A DNA stretch of 64,000 nucleotides from Scheffersomyces stipitis CBS 6054 (taxonomy: Eukaryota > Ascomycota > Pichiomycetes > Serinales > Debaryomycetaceae). Positions 37,837-47,790 of the stretch are shown piece after piece (position 1 is the stretch's first letter; every line of letters starts with the position of its first letter). Location: assembly GCF_000209165.1 (NCBI RefSeq), contig NC_009068.1, positions 310,001 to 374,000 of the forward strand, written 5' to 3'. The position numbers and the translations under genes are program-made. The notes beneath the pieces were generated by a model. The model did no database searches, had not been told where the DNA came from, and worked only from the letters and a program-made list of their open reading frames with translations.

Positions 37837-40800
37837 TCAACCCTTGTGGATGTAGTCCATTAATTCGTGAAGAATGTTTTCTAAACTGGAGTAGAAAGCA
37901 CAGTAGTCGTTGATGTCTACAAAATTGTTTCTCAAGTCGTAGTAGATCTTTTCGTTCAACTGAATCAACTCCGTCTTTCTATCCGCACTCAAATTGTGGT
38001 TCACTATTGTCAACTTATTGTTCGCATGGCTGCGAGAGGTATCCAAAGTGGAGCTGTGGATCAAAGTATTGGAGAACATGTCCGCTCTATCCTTCTTTGA
38101 CTCCTTATCCTTATTAGAAGTACTACTGCCATTTGAGTTGTGTGTAGGGCTACTTGAGTTACGGGATTCATGGCTACCACGACGGTGGTGGCGGTGGTTG
38201 GAATGAGGATGAAGCAATTGATGTTGTTTTTGATGTTGCATTTCTCGTTTCTTCTGCTCCTCTTCGGCAGCTTCCAAGAATTCCAAATCGTTGAACATCG
38301 GCTGAGGAACATCCATGACATTAAAAAGATCATTCATGTTCATGTAGCTGGTAACTTGGTAGTCAAAAAACTCTACCCTTCCACCACTGGATCCTCCACT
38401 GAGAGTGGATTCGTTATATTGGTTGATCAACTCAATTATGTTGTACCTCTTCAAGAGGAACTCCCAGGTTAAATTGGTTAACGACAACATTCTCTTATAC
38501 TTCTCATTTTTGAACCACTTTCTGTTCAAAATAAATAATGCCTTGTTGATCAATTTGACATAGATGCATAATTCATTCATCGTCATAAACTCGTACTTCA
38601 ACTTGACAGTAATGAGGATGAACATCAAGATTATTGAATCCAAGGGAATTGTTCTCTTGATATACCAATTGTACTTTCCAAACTTGATGAAATCATTGTA
38701 CTTCAAGAAATCGTTCAAGTTATGCAAAATGGAAGGTATCAAATTGTTGTGCATGTTTTCATAGGAGAAGTTTTCGAATTGGTTGAATCTTAATAATGAA
38801 ATCGACGAGTTATTGAAGTTCTTGATGATATTGGCTTCTTGAATTCTCCCAAATGTGTCCTCGTACTGACTCAAGGATAGAATGCCACCTCTAGTCTTAG
38901 TCAAGTTTTCCAACTCACCAGCGCCTTTTCCTCTTGACTTGCCACCTCTTCCATCGTCAGATCCATAGTCGTTAACAGTGTTGTCACCGAACAAGATCTT
39001 CTTGTGTAACAACATAAGAGCTCTGTCAACAAAACTCCAGGAGTGATTCTTGATGAAATTGATCAAGTTCATTTCTTGAACAGTAGTAGGAGGATTCAAC
39101 TTGTAGAACTGGTTCATTCTAAAGATTGATCTATGGATATATTTAAAGTAGTCTATGATCATGCCCTTGATTTCATTGATTTGATTAGGCGTGATATCGG
39201 AAGACAAGCCGTTGTGCAAATGATACACTAACTCACTCAAAATGCGATCATATTTGAATTTGACATTCATGGAAAGGATACTGACGTTCAACTTCTTTTC
39301 TTTGATGATTCCCAACTTGTCGAAAATAGGCTCTTCTTCTTCGGGCATCAAGACATTAAAATCTTCGAATTTGCACACTGGAGGTAAGCAGAAGTTGTGA
39401 GACGTCAAGGCATCCAAGCCGAAAATTACCCACCAGAGCAATCTTCTGAACTTGATGACTTCCCAGTCGTTGATGCGCAAACTGATCAAAGGGTCCTTGT
39501 GCATCTGTAAGAACTTAGCGTACCTGATAATCTGGGACATCTCCATTGTCGAAGGGTTGGGCGATGTAGACTGGATAATCACATTACCCAACAAGAGTGG
39601 AATCGTCTTGATTCCATGTGGGTAATTATAATACTGGCAGATCTTGTTGAAGGCCTTCAAGTAACGATTGATGTCCTGGTTCAACAATAAGTTGTCATAC
39701 TCTTCAAATTCAGAGATTGTCGAAGCGTACAAAATGGGGAAGTACAACGTGTAGAACTGCAAGTAATTGAAATCGACGTCATCGCCTTTAGAGCTTGCCG
39801 AGGAAATACTTTCAGGGCTCGATTTGTTATTCACATGATTGCTATTATTGCTATTAGCATTGTTATTGTTGTTACTGTTACTAGTGTTGTTGCTTGCGGC
39901 CCCCGTAGCAAGATCCCAGTACCGTTCATGCTCTTTTAAGAAGTCACTGAGATTGACTACAATGGGCAAGAGCAAATGGACAGAGTTGATGTAACGGTCA
40001 ATAAGCTCAAAGGAACGTTCTTTTCCGCTTGGCAAGTGGTTCAATAGATCATCCAAAAGATGATCGTTGTCGTAGTATGTGTTTGTTCCATAGAGGTAGT
40101 TCATGGTGGTAGCTGGGTTTGAAGAATAGGCATTCAACGAATTATGTAAACCTGGGTTGTTTGGCTGGGGTTTTGCCTTATTGTTCTTTGCCATACCTGA
40201 AGGAGAATCGACTCTTGGAGTTGGTTCCTCGTTATTCAAGTTTCTTGTGAAAAACGAGTTGATGTTGGTAGTCGAGTTGGTCTGAGACAAAGATGGCTGA
40301 GCATTAGGCTGTGTCATGGGCGAATTTACGACAGAGGGCATGTTGGAAGCAATCAAGCCTTCTTGATGAGCAAACGTAAATGAGCTCAAATTGAACGAAT
40401 ATTGGTCCTCTGGTCCTGTGGCAGGGCCAGTAGTAGTAGCAGTAGAGCCAGTAAGAGAGGTTATGTTAGGAGCCTGGCTCAGAAAGTTGGTGTTGAAGTA
40501 GTTGTTGGTGATGTTGTTAGAGCCACTGTTTATGATCGGGGTTTGGAGAACGCTATTGGAGATCATAGGCATCTTACTCGTGACATTTGGAATGCCGTTT
40601 GAGCTAGCATCGTCGTTAGGGTTGGCATTGTGAAGATTGAAGTTTAAGTTCAAGTAGTTGAGCGAAAGATCCGGGATAATCGTATTTGGACTAGCTGTCT
40701 TGAACTCAGCTCCAGATATATTACCATTACTATTAACGCTAGCATTAGCACCATTATTAGAATTGATGCCATTGCCACTGTTGTTATTGCTACTATTGTG

Positions 40801-41730
40801 AGACGAGTTGGCGTTCACACTACGTCTTTTGCCAAGTCCGTTGACACTACCATCCACACTGCCATTTTTGTCATCACTGAGAGAACTGGCATTGGTGACA
40901 GTTGCTGAAGAGTCTGTGCCTGAGACCATCATGTGCGACTCCGGGGAGGAGTCCTTCTCTAGGTCAAGTTCCATGTCCTGATCATCAGACGAGAAAGAAC
41001 TGCGACCATCGATATTGTTGCCATTGAGGTCGACATTGAGGTTGCCATTATGAATGTTATTGTCGTTTATGTTATCGTTATTTTCCTTTTCATCAGCTAT
41101 ACTAGAGCTTCTGCTCTTGGATTTCTTGTTTAAGGTGTAGTTTTTATCTCTAGTAGAATTCAAGCCCCGCGACTCCTTCTCCTTATCTGAGAGTCTGGCC
41201 GATTCTTTACCTCCTCGACTTACTCTTTCGTTGATGAAGTATTTGCACTCGACACCTAGCTTCTCACAATTGTTACACACGGGTTGTACTCTCAGACACT
41301 TGATCTTTTTCGAATGGCAGTAGATGCACGAGAGAATCTTTCTCTGTCGGGTTTTCTGCACCTTCATGACCTTTCCGTCAGCCAACACCTTGAGTGTCGA
41401 CTTCTTGGACGGTGAGATCATGGTGAGTGGCGTAGAGGAGTTGGAAGAAGAAGTGGTGGATTTTCCTGAAGAAGTGGAGGTCAACTCCGAGTTAAGAATT
41501 TCACTCTTGATCGAAATCACGGCAGGATGTTCCAAGGCCGAGTGTGCGTCTAGGGAATTTTGCAATGCCGAATTTTCTATGGCGGACTCAAAGTGTTCTT
41601 CTAGCGACGAGTCCAGAGACATCAGCGAAGAAGGGCGTGAATCGTGGGATATCATGGCCATCAGCTTGGGAGACATATCGAGGGAAAAGCTAGACGAAAA
41701 TAAAGGTATGGGGATATAGCCAACTTCCAT
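37837..41730 (-). CDS. Zn2Cys6 (zinc cluster) transcription factor
   Basis: The 1297-residue protein has one binuclear zinc cluster at residues 135-162, CIYCHSKKIKCLRVQPVCNN followed by CEKLGVEC (spacing C-X2-C-X6-C-X6-C-X2-C-X6-C), with the usual basic lead-in QKTRQRKILS. Then comes a long Asn/Ser-rich, low-complexity linker (about 180-540) and the fungal-specific regulatory domain (about 545-800), with FRRLLWWVIFGLDALTSHNFCLPPV as its most typical segment. A His/Asn/Ser-rich insertion lies near 1170-1220. It should be a nuclear DNA-binding regulator recognising CGG half-sites. I cannot assign it to a named factor. It sits alone between two tRNA/repeat modules and has a 2.2-kb upstream region, which suggests elaborate control. 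Confidence 0.88.
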   Translation of the reverse strand: MEVGYIPIPLFSSSFSLDMSPKLMAMISHDSRPSSLMSLDSSLEEHFESAIENSALQNSLDAHSALEHPAVISIKSEILNSELTSTSSGKSTTSSSNSSTPLTMISPSKKSTLKVLADGKVMKVQKTRQRKILSCIYCHSKKIKCLRVQPVCNNCEKLGVECKYFINERVSRGGKESARLSDKEKESRGLNSTRDKNYTLNKKSKSRSSSIADEKENNDNINDNNIHNGNLNVDLNGNNIDGRSSFSSDDQDMELDLEKDSSPESHMMVSGTDSSATVTNASSLSDDKNGSVDGSVNGLGKRRSVNANSSHNSSNNNSGNGINSNNGANASVNSNGNISGAEFKTASPNTIIPDLSLNYLNLNFNLHNANPNDDASSNGIPNVTSKMPMISNSVLQTPIINSGSNNITNNYFNTNFLSQAPNITSLTGSTATTTGPATGPEDQYSFNLSSFTFAHQEGLIASNMPSVVNSPMTQPNAQPSLSQTNSTTNINSFFTRNLNNEEPTPRVDSPSGMAKNNKAKPQPNNPGLHNSLNAYSSNPATTMNYLYGTNTYYDNDHLLDDLLNHLPSGKERSFELIDRYINSVHLLLPIVVNLSDFLKEHERYWDLATGAASNNTSNSNNNNNANSNNSNHVNNKSSPESISSASSKGDDVDFNYLQFYTLYFPILYASTISEFEEYDNLLLNQDINRYLKAFNKICQYYNYPHGIKTIPLLLGNVIIQSTSPNPSTMEMSQIIRYAKFLQMHKDPLISLRINDWEVIKFRRLLWWVIFGLDALTSHNFCLPPVCKFEDFNVLMPEEEEPIFDKLGIIKEKKLNVSILSMNVKFKYDRILSELVYHLHNGLSSDITPNQINEIKGMIIDYFKYIHRSIFRMNQFYKLNPPTTVQEMNLINFIKNHSWSFVDRALMLLHKKILFGDNTVNDYGSDDGRGGKSRGKGAGELENLTKTRGGILSLSQYEDTFGRIQEANIIKNFNNSSISLLRFNQFENFSYENMHNNLIPSILHNLNDFLKYNDFIKFGKYNWYIKRTIPLDSIILMFILITVKLKYEFMTMNELCIYVKLINKALFILNRKWFKNEKYKRMLSLTNLTWEFLLKRYNIIELINQYNESTLSGGSSGGRVEFFDYQVTSYMNMNDLFNVMDVPQPMFNDLEFLEAAEEEQKKREMQHQKQHQLLHPHSNHRHHRRGSHESRNSSSPTHNSNGSSTSNKDKESKKDRADMFSNTLIHSSTLDTSRSHANNKLTIVNHNLSADRKTELIQLNEKIYYDLRNNFVDINDYCAFYSSLENILHELMDYIHKG

Positions 41731-43931
41731 GGTACAGGAGCTGGAATGACCTATGGAGTCTAAAGTAGCTATCGAATTTCTCTAGCACTATAGCACCTGG
41801 GAAAGCGGAGGAAAAAATGTAGAACAGCTGGGATGCTATACCAATGTCAAATAGCAGTGGAAGCTATGGGAAACAGGGCTGCTGTGGAGCTGAGGAATAA
41901 ATCAATGCAATCAAGTTTTGGGGCAGCTTCTGGATGCTATGCAATAAATTAAGTGGTGGTTCGGATACCGACGCGGGAAACTGGGGCAGATCCCGAGACT
42001 AGACTTCCACTTTTACTTGATACTTGGCCTGAAAGAACAGACTAGACTACGGTGGAAATGAGGGGCCTGTCGGAAATATACACCAGGAAAAAGAAATAGA
42101 AATCGAAAATAGAAGAGGTATCGAATCTATAAAGAATAAAACTCGCTGTTTGCTGGAGTGTTTTTACAACGGGAAGCAGTCCGGTCCGTATATATATTCT
42201 CAGATAATCGATTACAAGTGTTAACTGAGCTGAGCTTGTGTCCTGATTTAGTGTGCAATATTCTGTCTCTGTAGGGATAAAATCTATTAATGTATAGCTG
42301 TATAGTCTTCTGGTCCTTGTATGCGGATTTGTGGAGTTGGCAAATAATAAATGGCCATTTTCTACAATTTTTTTTTGGTTTTGCCCTGCTGGTGTCACAT
42401 GGTGGACTTTTACGTAGACCTCTTTGCCTAGGCTAACCTAAAACCTGAAATAGGAGTCGGGGAGCTTCCTTAAACAAGATCGGGTCCAAGATCACGCTGT
42501 TTATTTTCCTGGCGCTATGCACTGCGGAGTTAAGTGCGTGGGACTTTTTTATTAGAGACGATTTTTTAAGTATTATTTTTTCACCTGATTTCTGGGGTAG
42601 CTGGCCAAACACCTTTTTTTCAAGTGACCTAATCGTAAAGTTATCATGACAGAAGCCAAGACGTAATTTCAGTAAGATAAAACATGATTGTGACAACGAA
42701 ACAGAGAAGCCCGTCACTATGAAGTCATCCGTCATGAGGTTCTCGTTTCTGCCGGGCTTCCAGTAGAAGAAGCTCACTTGAAGAAGCTTGTAACGAAGAA
42801 TAATATTTTGCGCCTCCCACACTAAAAATATCCCTCGTTCATTTTTTCCTAGCTAGTGGAAGCCAATCAGGGCCAGTTAAAGTTTGCCCAACATTTTTGC
42901 CGGCTCTCGTTTCGTTTCAAGTAAACAGGAAAAGGCGCCGAAAATTAGAGCCATTTTGACAACCGGAGAGTTGTTTCTTTTCCCTTCGGAGTCAATATAG
43001 GGCCGCCTTTTACTCCTGAACTAAGCGCACATAACTGGATGTAACTAGATGCACCGAAGCTAGAGAAGCCGGTATCCATTGTCGTGCTAACCGATGTAGC
43101 ACCCTTTCCAGAGCGGGCTATCTGGGCAATCTGGAGCAAAAGTGTAAATGTAGTCCACCTCTTTCTTTAACGGCCTCGAGAAATATACCTCAGAACTCCG
43201 AACTCTTACAGACCACAATAGCCAACGGTTCCATTTCAGATTCGCTTGCTAGATCGAGGTACCAGCTGCCTTGCGCTTAAAACCAAAGGCTCGAAGGGAC
43301 ATCCTCATGTGTCCATAGTCAATAGAAAATGTACATACTAGTTTACCAGATTCGGAAGTGCCTAACTCCGGACTCAATTGTTTGAAAGTCCGAACTTCTC
43401 CCACAGTATGGATCAGCTGTTACTGAGTTTCGCAAATCAACGTTGCAGATTTCCAGTGCAGTATTAACTCTACGAAGCTTGCTTCTCGGTGGGGTAACTG
43501 ATGTCAAGTCCGATTGATCAAATATCTGATCCCGGTTCAAAGGAGTTCGAAAGACAATACTATTCCCATATTCATTGTTGAAATCCTGTTGGGTCGCAGT
43601 TACATAGTAATGAGAACAATGGCAGGTCTGTCCAACACAAATACATTCATGAATACGTTCATGAATGGTGTCTCCACTTCCTTCTTCGTATTGTTTGCTA
43701 CTGCAACATTTAATATTTCATCTTGCTTCTACATCGGACTTCAGGAACACTCCTTTCTCGAGTGGACAGCAAAATAATCTTCCAGTTCGTTATTCCTAAT
43801 CTCCTATCGATAGCTCGGACTTTTGATACCGTGCTTCTGGCAGCTAAACAAAGGAACCGAATCATTATTTTTTGGACTCTCGGAACAGAAAGACCTTGGA
43901 ATTAACGAACATTAAAAAAAATTAAAATATA
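41731..43931. other. 2.2-kb intergenic region upstream of the Zn2Cys6 gene
   Basis: No supported gene. Minus-strand open frames at 42042-42398 and 42433-42822 lack any recognisable family feature. ATTCATGAAT (43645-43654) is followed by GTTCATGAAT (43658-43667). The part at 43140-43900 is slightly richer in GC and could be an old insertion next to the tRNA, but I see no terminal repeats or coding remnants that prove this. It probably includes the transcription factor promoter. Confidence 0.45.
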
Positions 43932-44004
43932 TGGACGAGACAGGAATCGAACCAGTGACCTTTTGCTTGCAAGGCAAACGCGCTACCAACTACGCCACAC
44001 GCCC
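43932..44004 (-). tRNA. tRNA-Ala (anticodon TGC)
   Basis: The 73-nt minus-strand sequence has acceptor GGGCGTG/CTCGTCC with the G3-U70 pair that identifies alanine tRNAs, D stem GCGT/GCGC, anticodon arm TTTGC-CTTGCAA-GCAAA with anticodon TGC, and T arm ACTGG-TTCGATT-CCTGT; discriminator A. No intron. Two U-U mismatches occur (positions 6-67 and 51-63). A run of eight or more T follows on the minus strand (A-run at about 43914-43923) as terminator. Repeat units C and D begin 112 bp upstream. Confidence 0.9.
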
Positions 44005-44740
44005 AAATTTCATTACATTTTCTTCAATATTCAATTTTTGTATAATTCAATTTCCTGCATATACACCAATCCAAAAACGTGATAAACAGCACGTGGTGTA
44101 TATCACCTATACTTTTAGGTAATATCATCCGGAGGTTTTGTCTTAGATTTCTGCCTCCCTTCGGTATAGATTGCAGGAAGATTTATATACTCTGTAGTAA
44201 ATAGATTGGACTTTAGACGTAATTCATGCCATTTCTTAAAAAATTGGTTGTCAGTGCTTTTCTCCCAAACGTATTTCTAAAGTCTCATATACATATTCTT
44301 AAGGGTATTATCTAAGAATTAGGATTATTAATAGAATACTTTGAGCTTTAGGCTTCCTCCAACCATTCGGTATGGGAATATAAATATACTAAGTAGTAAA
44401 TATGTTTGACTTTAATTCATTTATATCCTAAAAATAACGCCAATTTGTAAAAGAAATGTAAAATAATAAAATAAAAAATTGCCTTCAATAGTTTTACACA
44501 AGATTTCTAAATTGGTATATAATTTTATATTTGCTACTTCGCTTTGGCCATTTGTTATTACCAGGAAAGCTACATATTAACGCTGAAAAATATAAATAAA
44601 ACGATTCTGCTCTCGTTGATAATTTATCTAAATATTGTATATCCTTATACAAATAGAAATTCTTTATAATTTCTCCTTGATGTTCATTTCTTTATGAGTA
44701 GAACTTGCTCTATTCAAATTGTTTACTTAAATAATATATA
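44005..44740. other. intergenic region between tRNA-Ala and the MNN2-like gene stop
   Basis: About 735 bp: an E-box GCACGTGG at 44089-44096, repeat units C and D, then very AT-rich DNA at 44430-44740 without a supported gene. Confidence 0.55.
44116..44440. repeat. two tandem ~180-bp units (C and D) upstream of tRNA-Ala
   Basis: Unit C is about 44116-44300, unit D about 44301-44440 (its end is eroded). C shares the whole layout of unit A near tRNA-Asn: TAGGTAATATCATCCGG, CCTCCCTTCGGTATAGATTG, GGAAGATTTATATACTC, ACTTTAGACGTAATTCATGC and a TTAAAAAATTGG end. D keeps ATTCGGTATGGGAATAT, AGTAGTAAATATG and TTGACTTTAATTCAT. The pair has the same orientation and distance to its tRNA as A/B. Confidence 0.78.
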
Positions 44741-46438
44741 TCAAATAGGTTTAATGGCGCCTTCATTGTTTAACCAATCAATAGTCGATTGGACGTAGTG
44801 ACAAGCATTATCTACGTCTTTGTCGTGAATAGCATAGAACTGTATCTTATCGTCGCATAAAGCTTGCTTGACAATGGACCATCTTTTCAACTCGAAGTCT
44901 ATCTCTTCATCTTCAATTGTGTACGTTAAATTATTGTATTCTCTGTACAACAACCTCTCGTGTTTATCTTGGACATGTCCATCTTTCGTGAACGGGTTAA
45001 ATTTGTAAAAATTACAATGAATGCAAAAATTGGGTATTTCGCTTTCATGAGAAAAATATTTTTTCTCAGTTTCTGCAAGCATTTCAATCTGTTCCTCCAT
45101 TGAGTATTCTCCCTTGCTATCAATTTCCAGAAGTCTTTCCATTTCACTTCTAAACAACTTATAATCTTGTACAGGTTCTTTCAACAAATGGGCAATCTTC
45201 TTCGATTCCTGCTTGTCGTTGATGAATCTCATCTGGTAGGGGAGTGATTTTAACTGATAGTACGAAGAATTGGTAACAGTTGCAGCTATGGAAAATGTAT
45301 CCTTGTCTCCTGTTCCTGAAGACCCAAGACTGAAGAAATCAAAGTAGATATCAGGTCCAAGCAAATTGTAGTATAAGGTCATTAACATCATCTTTCCATG
45401 CGACTTTTTGTCTACAATCAATTCACCCGACTCTGTAGAATAATCTGAAATAGCACCTTCTTTATCATGGAAGTTGATCTTATCATTTTCGTCAACTTCA
45501 ACTGAATGCATGAGAGGAAATTGTTTGTATCTAACCCGAAGTTTTTCATTAACTTGGAGTTTAGCCACTTCGTAGAAATCTGGAGAATGTGGGCGGAACC
45601 AAAAATCTGGCCACAAGAGCAAGCCATGGTCTTTGAATACATCTGATTCGAACAAATAATCAGGGTTAGCGAGGGTCATAACATCTGCATCAAAGAGAAA
45701 TACCTTTTCAAATGTGGAACTTAAAATAGCTGCTACCTTGTATTGATAACCAGAAAATTTCCATTTTCTGGAGACTGCAGTGCCAAACTTGTCTTCTATG
45801 ACGACGCATTTTGCACCAACAGCTAATAAATTCTTTTCACAGAACTCGTATTCATTTTTGTAGTCTTCCAATGTTGGAAGGGCAACTTCAACAGGCAACT
45901 CAGATCCGTTGTCTCTCAATTGTACTATGGCCAAATATGCCAAATACAGAAACATACCACCCCCAACAAAGACAATTCCTTTGGTTCCAGGAACATAGGT
46001 TCCAGCTCCCAAATTTTCTGGAAGTTGGCTCAACACGTTTGCGTGCAATTTTGTCAACTGCTCCTTGTGTTCAAGCGGAAGATCTTGGTGCTCCAATAAT
46101 CCCTTTTTGTCATGCCTGCCCCATTGTGTGGGTCTCTTTAAAATAATGACCTTAAGAAAACTTTTCCAATCTTTGTTTGGGACGAATCGGTTATTGTCGA
46201 AGACATCAAAAACTTGGTACCAAAAATAGTGAGACTTAGAAGGAGGAACCAACGAAATAGTGCTGCCCAATACTGGATCGGTAGAATTGGGAAACCCCAT
46301 AATGTTGTCGTTGCTCTGTTTCTTCCAGGGTTGTAGAGAAGTGCTATTGGGAATGCCATGTTCACTAATGAAGAAGACGACATAACTAAAAACTAGAGCA
46401 ATAGCTACAGCTATTGGAATGAGGTTTCGACGAAGCAT
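44741..46438 (-). CDS. Golgi alpha-1,2-mannosyltransferase, MNN2/MNN5 family
   Basis: The 565-residue protein is a type II membrane protein: short basic N-terminus MLRRN, one membrane segment (about 6-24), then a lumenal catalytic domain. It has the family's nucleotide-sugar region GIVFVGGGMFLYLAYLAI, LPVEVALPTLEDY, and the metal-binding DxD motif FLFDADVMTL with Asp250 and Asp252. Later, FCIHCNFYKFNPF is also family-typical. Mnn2 and Mnn5 add alpha-1,2-mannose branches to the N-glycan outer chain in the Golgi. CTG-clade yeasts carry several paralogues, so no exact symbol is given. It is divergent from the beta-mannosyltransferase gene. Confidence 0.85.
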   Translation of the reverse strand: MLRRNLIPIAVAIALVFSYVVFFISEHGIPNSTSLQPWKKQSNDNIMGFPNSTDPVLGSTISLVPPSKSHYFWYQVFDVFDNNRFVPNKDWKSFLKVIILKRPTQWGRHDKKGLLEHQDLPLEHKEQLTKLHANVLSQLPENLGAGTYVPGTKGIVFVGGGMFLYLAYLAIVQLRDNGSELPVEVALPTLEDYKNEYEFCEKNLLAVGAKCVVIEDKFGTAVSRKWKFSGYQYKVAAILSSTFEKVFLFDADVMTLANPDYLFESDVFKDHGLLLWPDFWFRPHSPDFYEVAKLQVNEKLRVRYKQFPLMHSVEVDENDKINFHDKEGAISDYSTESGELIVDKKSHGKMMLMTLYYNLLGPDIYFDFFSLGSSGTGDKDTFSIAATVTNSSYYQLKSLPYQMRFINDKQESKKIAHLLKEPVQDYKLFRSEMERLLEIDSKGEYSMEEQIEMLAETEKKYFSHESEIPNFCIHCNFYKFNPFTKDGHVQDKHERLLYREYNNLTYTIEDEEIDFELKRWSIVKQALCDDKIQFYAIHDKDVDNACHYVQSTIDWLNNEGAIKPI

Positions 46439-47790
46439 AGTTGAACTTACCAGAAGGCAATAAGCAAGAATTACAATTAAATGTCAATAGTAAAAGAATG
46501 CGCCAAGTCTTCGGATTCTAGTTATCTGATAAGAGAAACATATCAAAAACAAAATGAATTTGAAAGACAAATTCTGGAGGCATTTACACACTTTTAATGT
46601 CTTACGACAGGAGTATGGCATCTCCCTTGGACGTGTGCTGAAAGCATCTAAATAGGAAAATTCTTTTGGGAAACCTGTAAGGTCGATTTTATGGTGTCTA
46701 TTTTCCAAAAAATACCTACAGAACTTTCAAATATCTACAAAATATGTTCATATTTTAGAATATTGAAGCATGGTAGGAAAATGTTCCTAATGAAAACTAT
46801 CGATGTAAAAAATTATACAAATACTTGACAAAATAACCTTGAATTGTCGGTCTGGCTGGGTTGTCTAGGTGTTTTATTTTTTTTTTTCTATCTTCTAAAC
46901 CATATCCTCGCTTGCGCGGTTGGCGACCACTAAAATTAATTGTTAAACATAACTAAGATTTGCATCACATGAGGTGGACATGAACCAATAGAATTCCCGT
47001 ATGGAAATTTATTTTATTACATGAACATATTCAACTTCTGCATTTCCTATTCGGTTCGTGCCTCCCAATTGTGACAAAAATATTATTGTAAAAAATATCA
47101 GCCTTCAAAATACGAAAAGGCGTGGTACTTTTTGACGCACTCGTCCACTCGTCTATTAGGAGAGACGGAATCTCACTTTTTGGGCCACGTTTTGACAAAA
47201 AGTGTGCTTCTAGTAGTGACTGTGGACATTTGGGAACAGAGCTCATCCAGGAGTGGGATCTTCTAGAAATCTATGTTCTTGTCTCTTCTTCTAGAGGACT
47301 AAACTTGCAGATCACATAAAAAGCCCTATATGCTAGACTAATCGAAAGAGGCTTAATTTGAGTTCAGGCGCCCAACAGTATAAGAAAGAAAGATTTGTAA
47401 TAGTCCTGTGGTTTTCTATAATATCCCTAATTTTGAATGCACGACAACACTCTTTTTACGAAATATGTTATTTTTTAAGTATACTTGCTGAATTAGTTTT
47501 CCACTAGAATTCTAGGTAGAAAATTGGGCAAGTATATATTTAGAACATTTACAGATTGAAATCTCTGCCAAGAACTTTAAGAAGGGATTCAGGTTTTGAT
47601 TCTTCTGGGGTCAGCTGCAGTTCGATTTGTCAACCATTGTTACATGCTTCTTGTTCAATTCTAAATCTACTTTATAGGAAAATGAGGAGAGAAGGAGGAG
47701 AGAAGGAGGAAAGAAAGAAGTAGCTATTTAATTAGCAAAGCAAGCAATGTTCTTCCCTAATCTTGGTAGCTAATCCTCAAGCAAAAGACC
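46439..47790. other. divergent promoter region of the two mannosyltransferase genes
   Basis: About 1.35 kb. It contains a 9-bp inverted repeat CACTTTTTG (47174-47182) / CAAAAAGTG (47196-47204) and, 70-105 bp before the BMT ATG, an uninterrupted purine tract at 47686-47720 built on GGAGAGAAG. No gene is supported. Confidence 0.55.

Noticed and set aside
42042..42822. Two minus-strand open frames (118 and 129 codons) upstream of the Zn2Cys6 gene
   Set aside because: No recognisable features; more likely chance frames in a long promoter.
43140..43900. Possible decayed LTR element next to tRNA-Ala
   Set aside because: I found no terminal TG...CA repeats, primer-binding site or coding remnant; only a position argument.
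43931..44122. Plus-strand open frame with GIEPVTFCLQGKRATN
   Set aside because: This is the well-known false protein read across a tRNA-Ala gene on the opposite strand.
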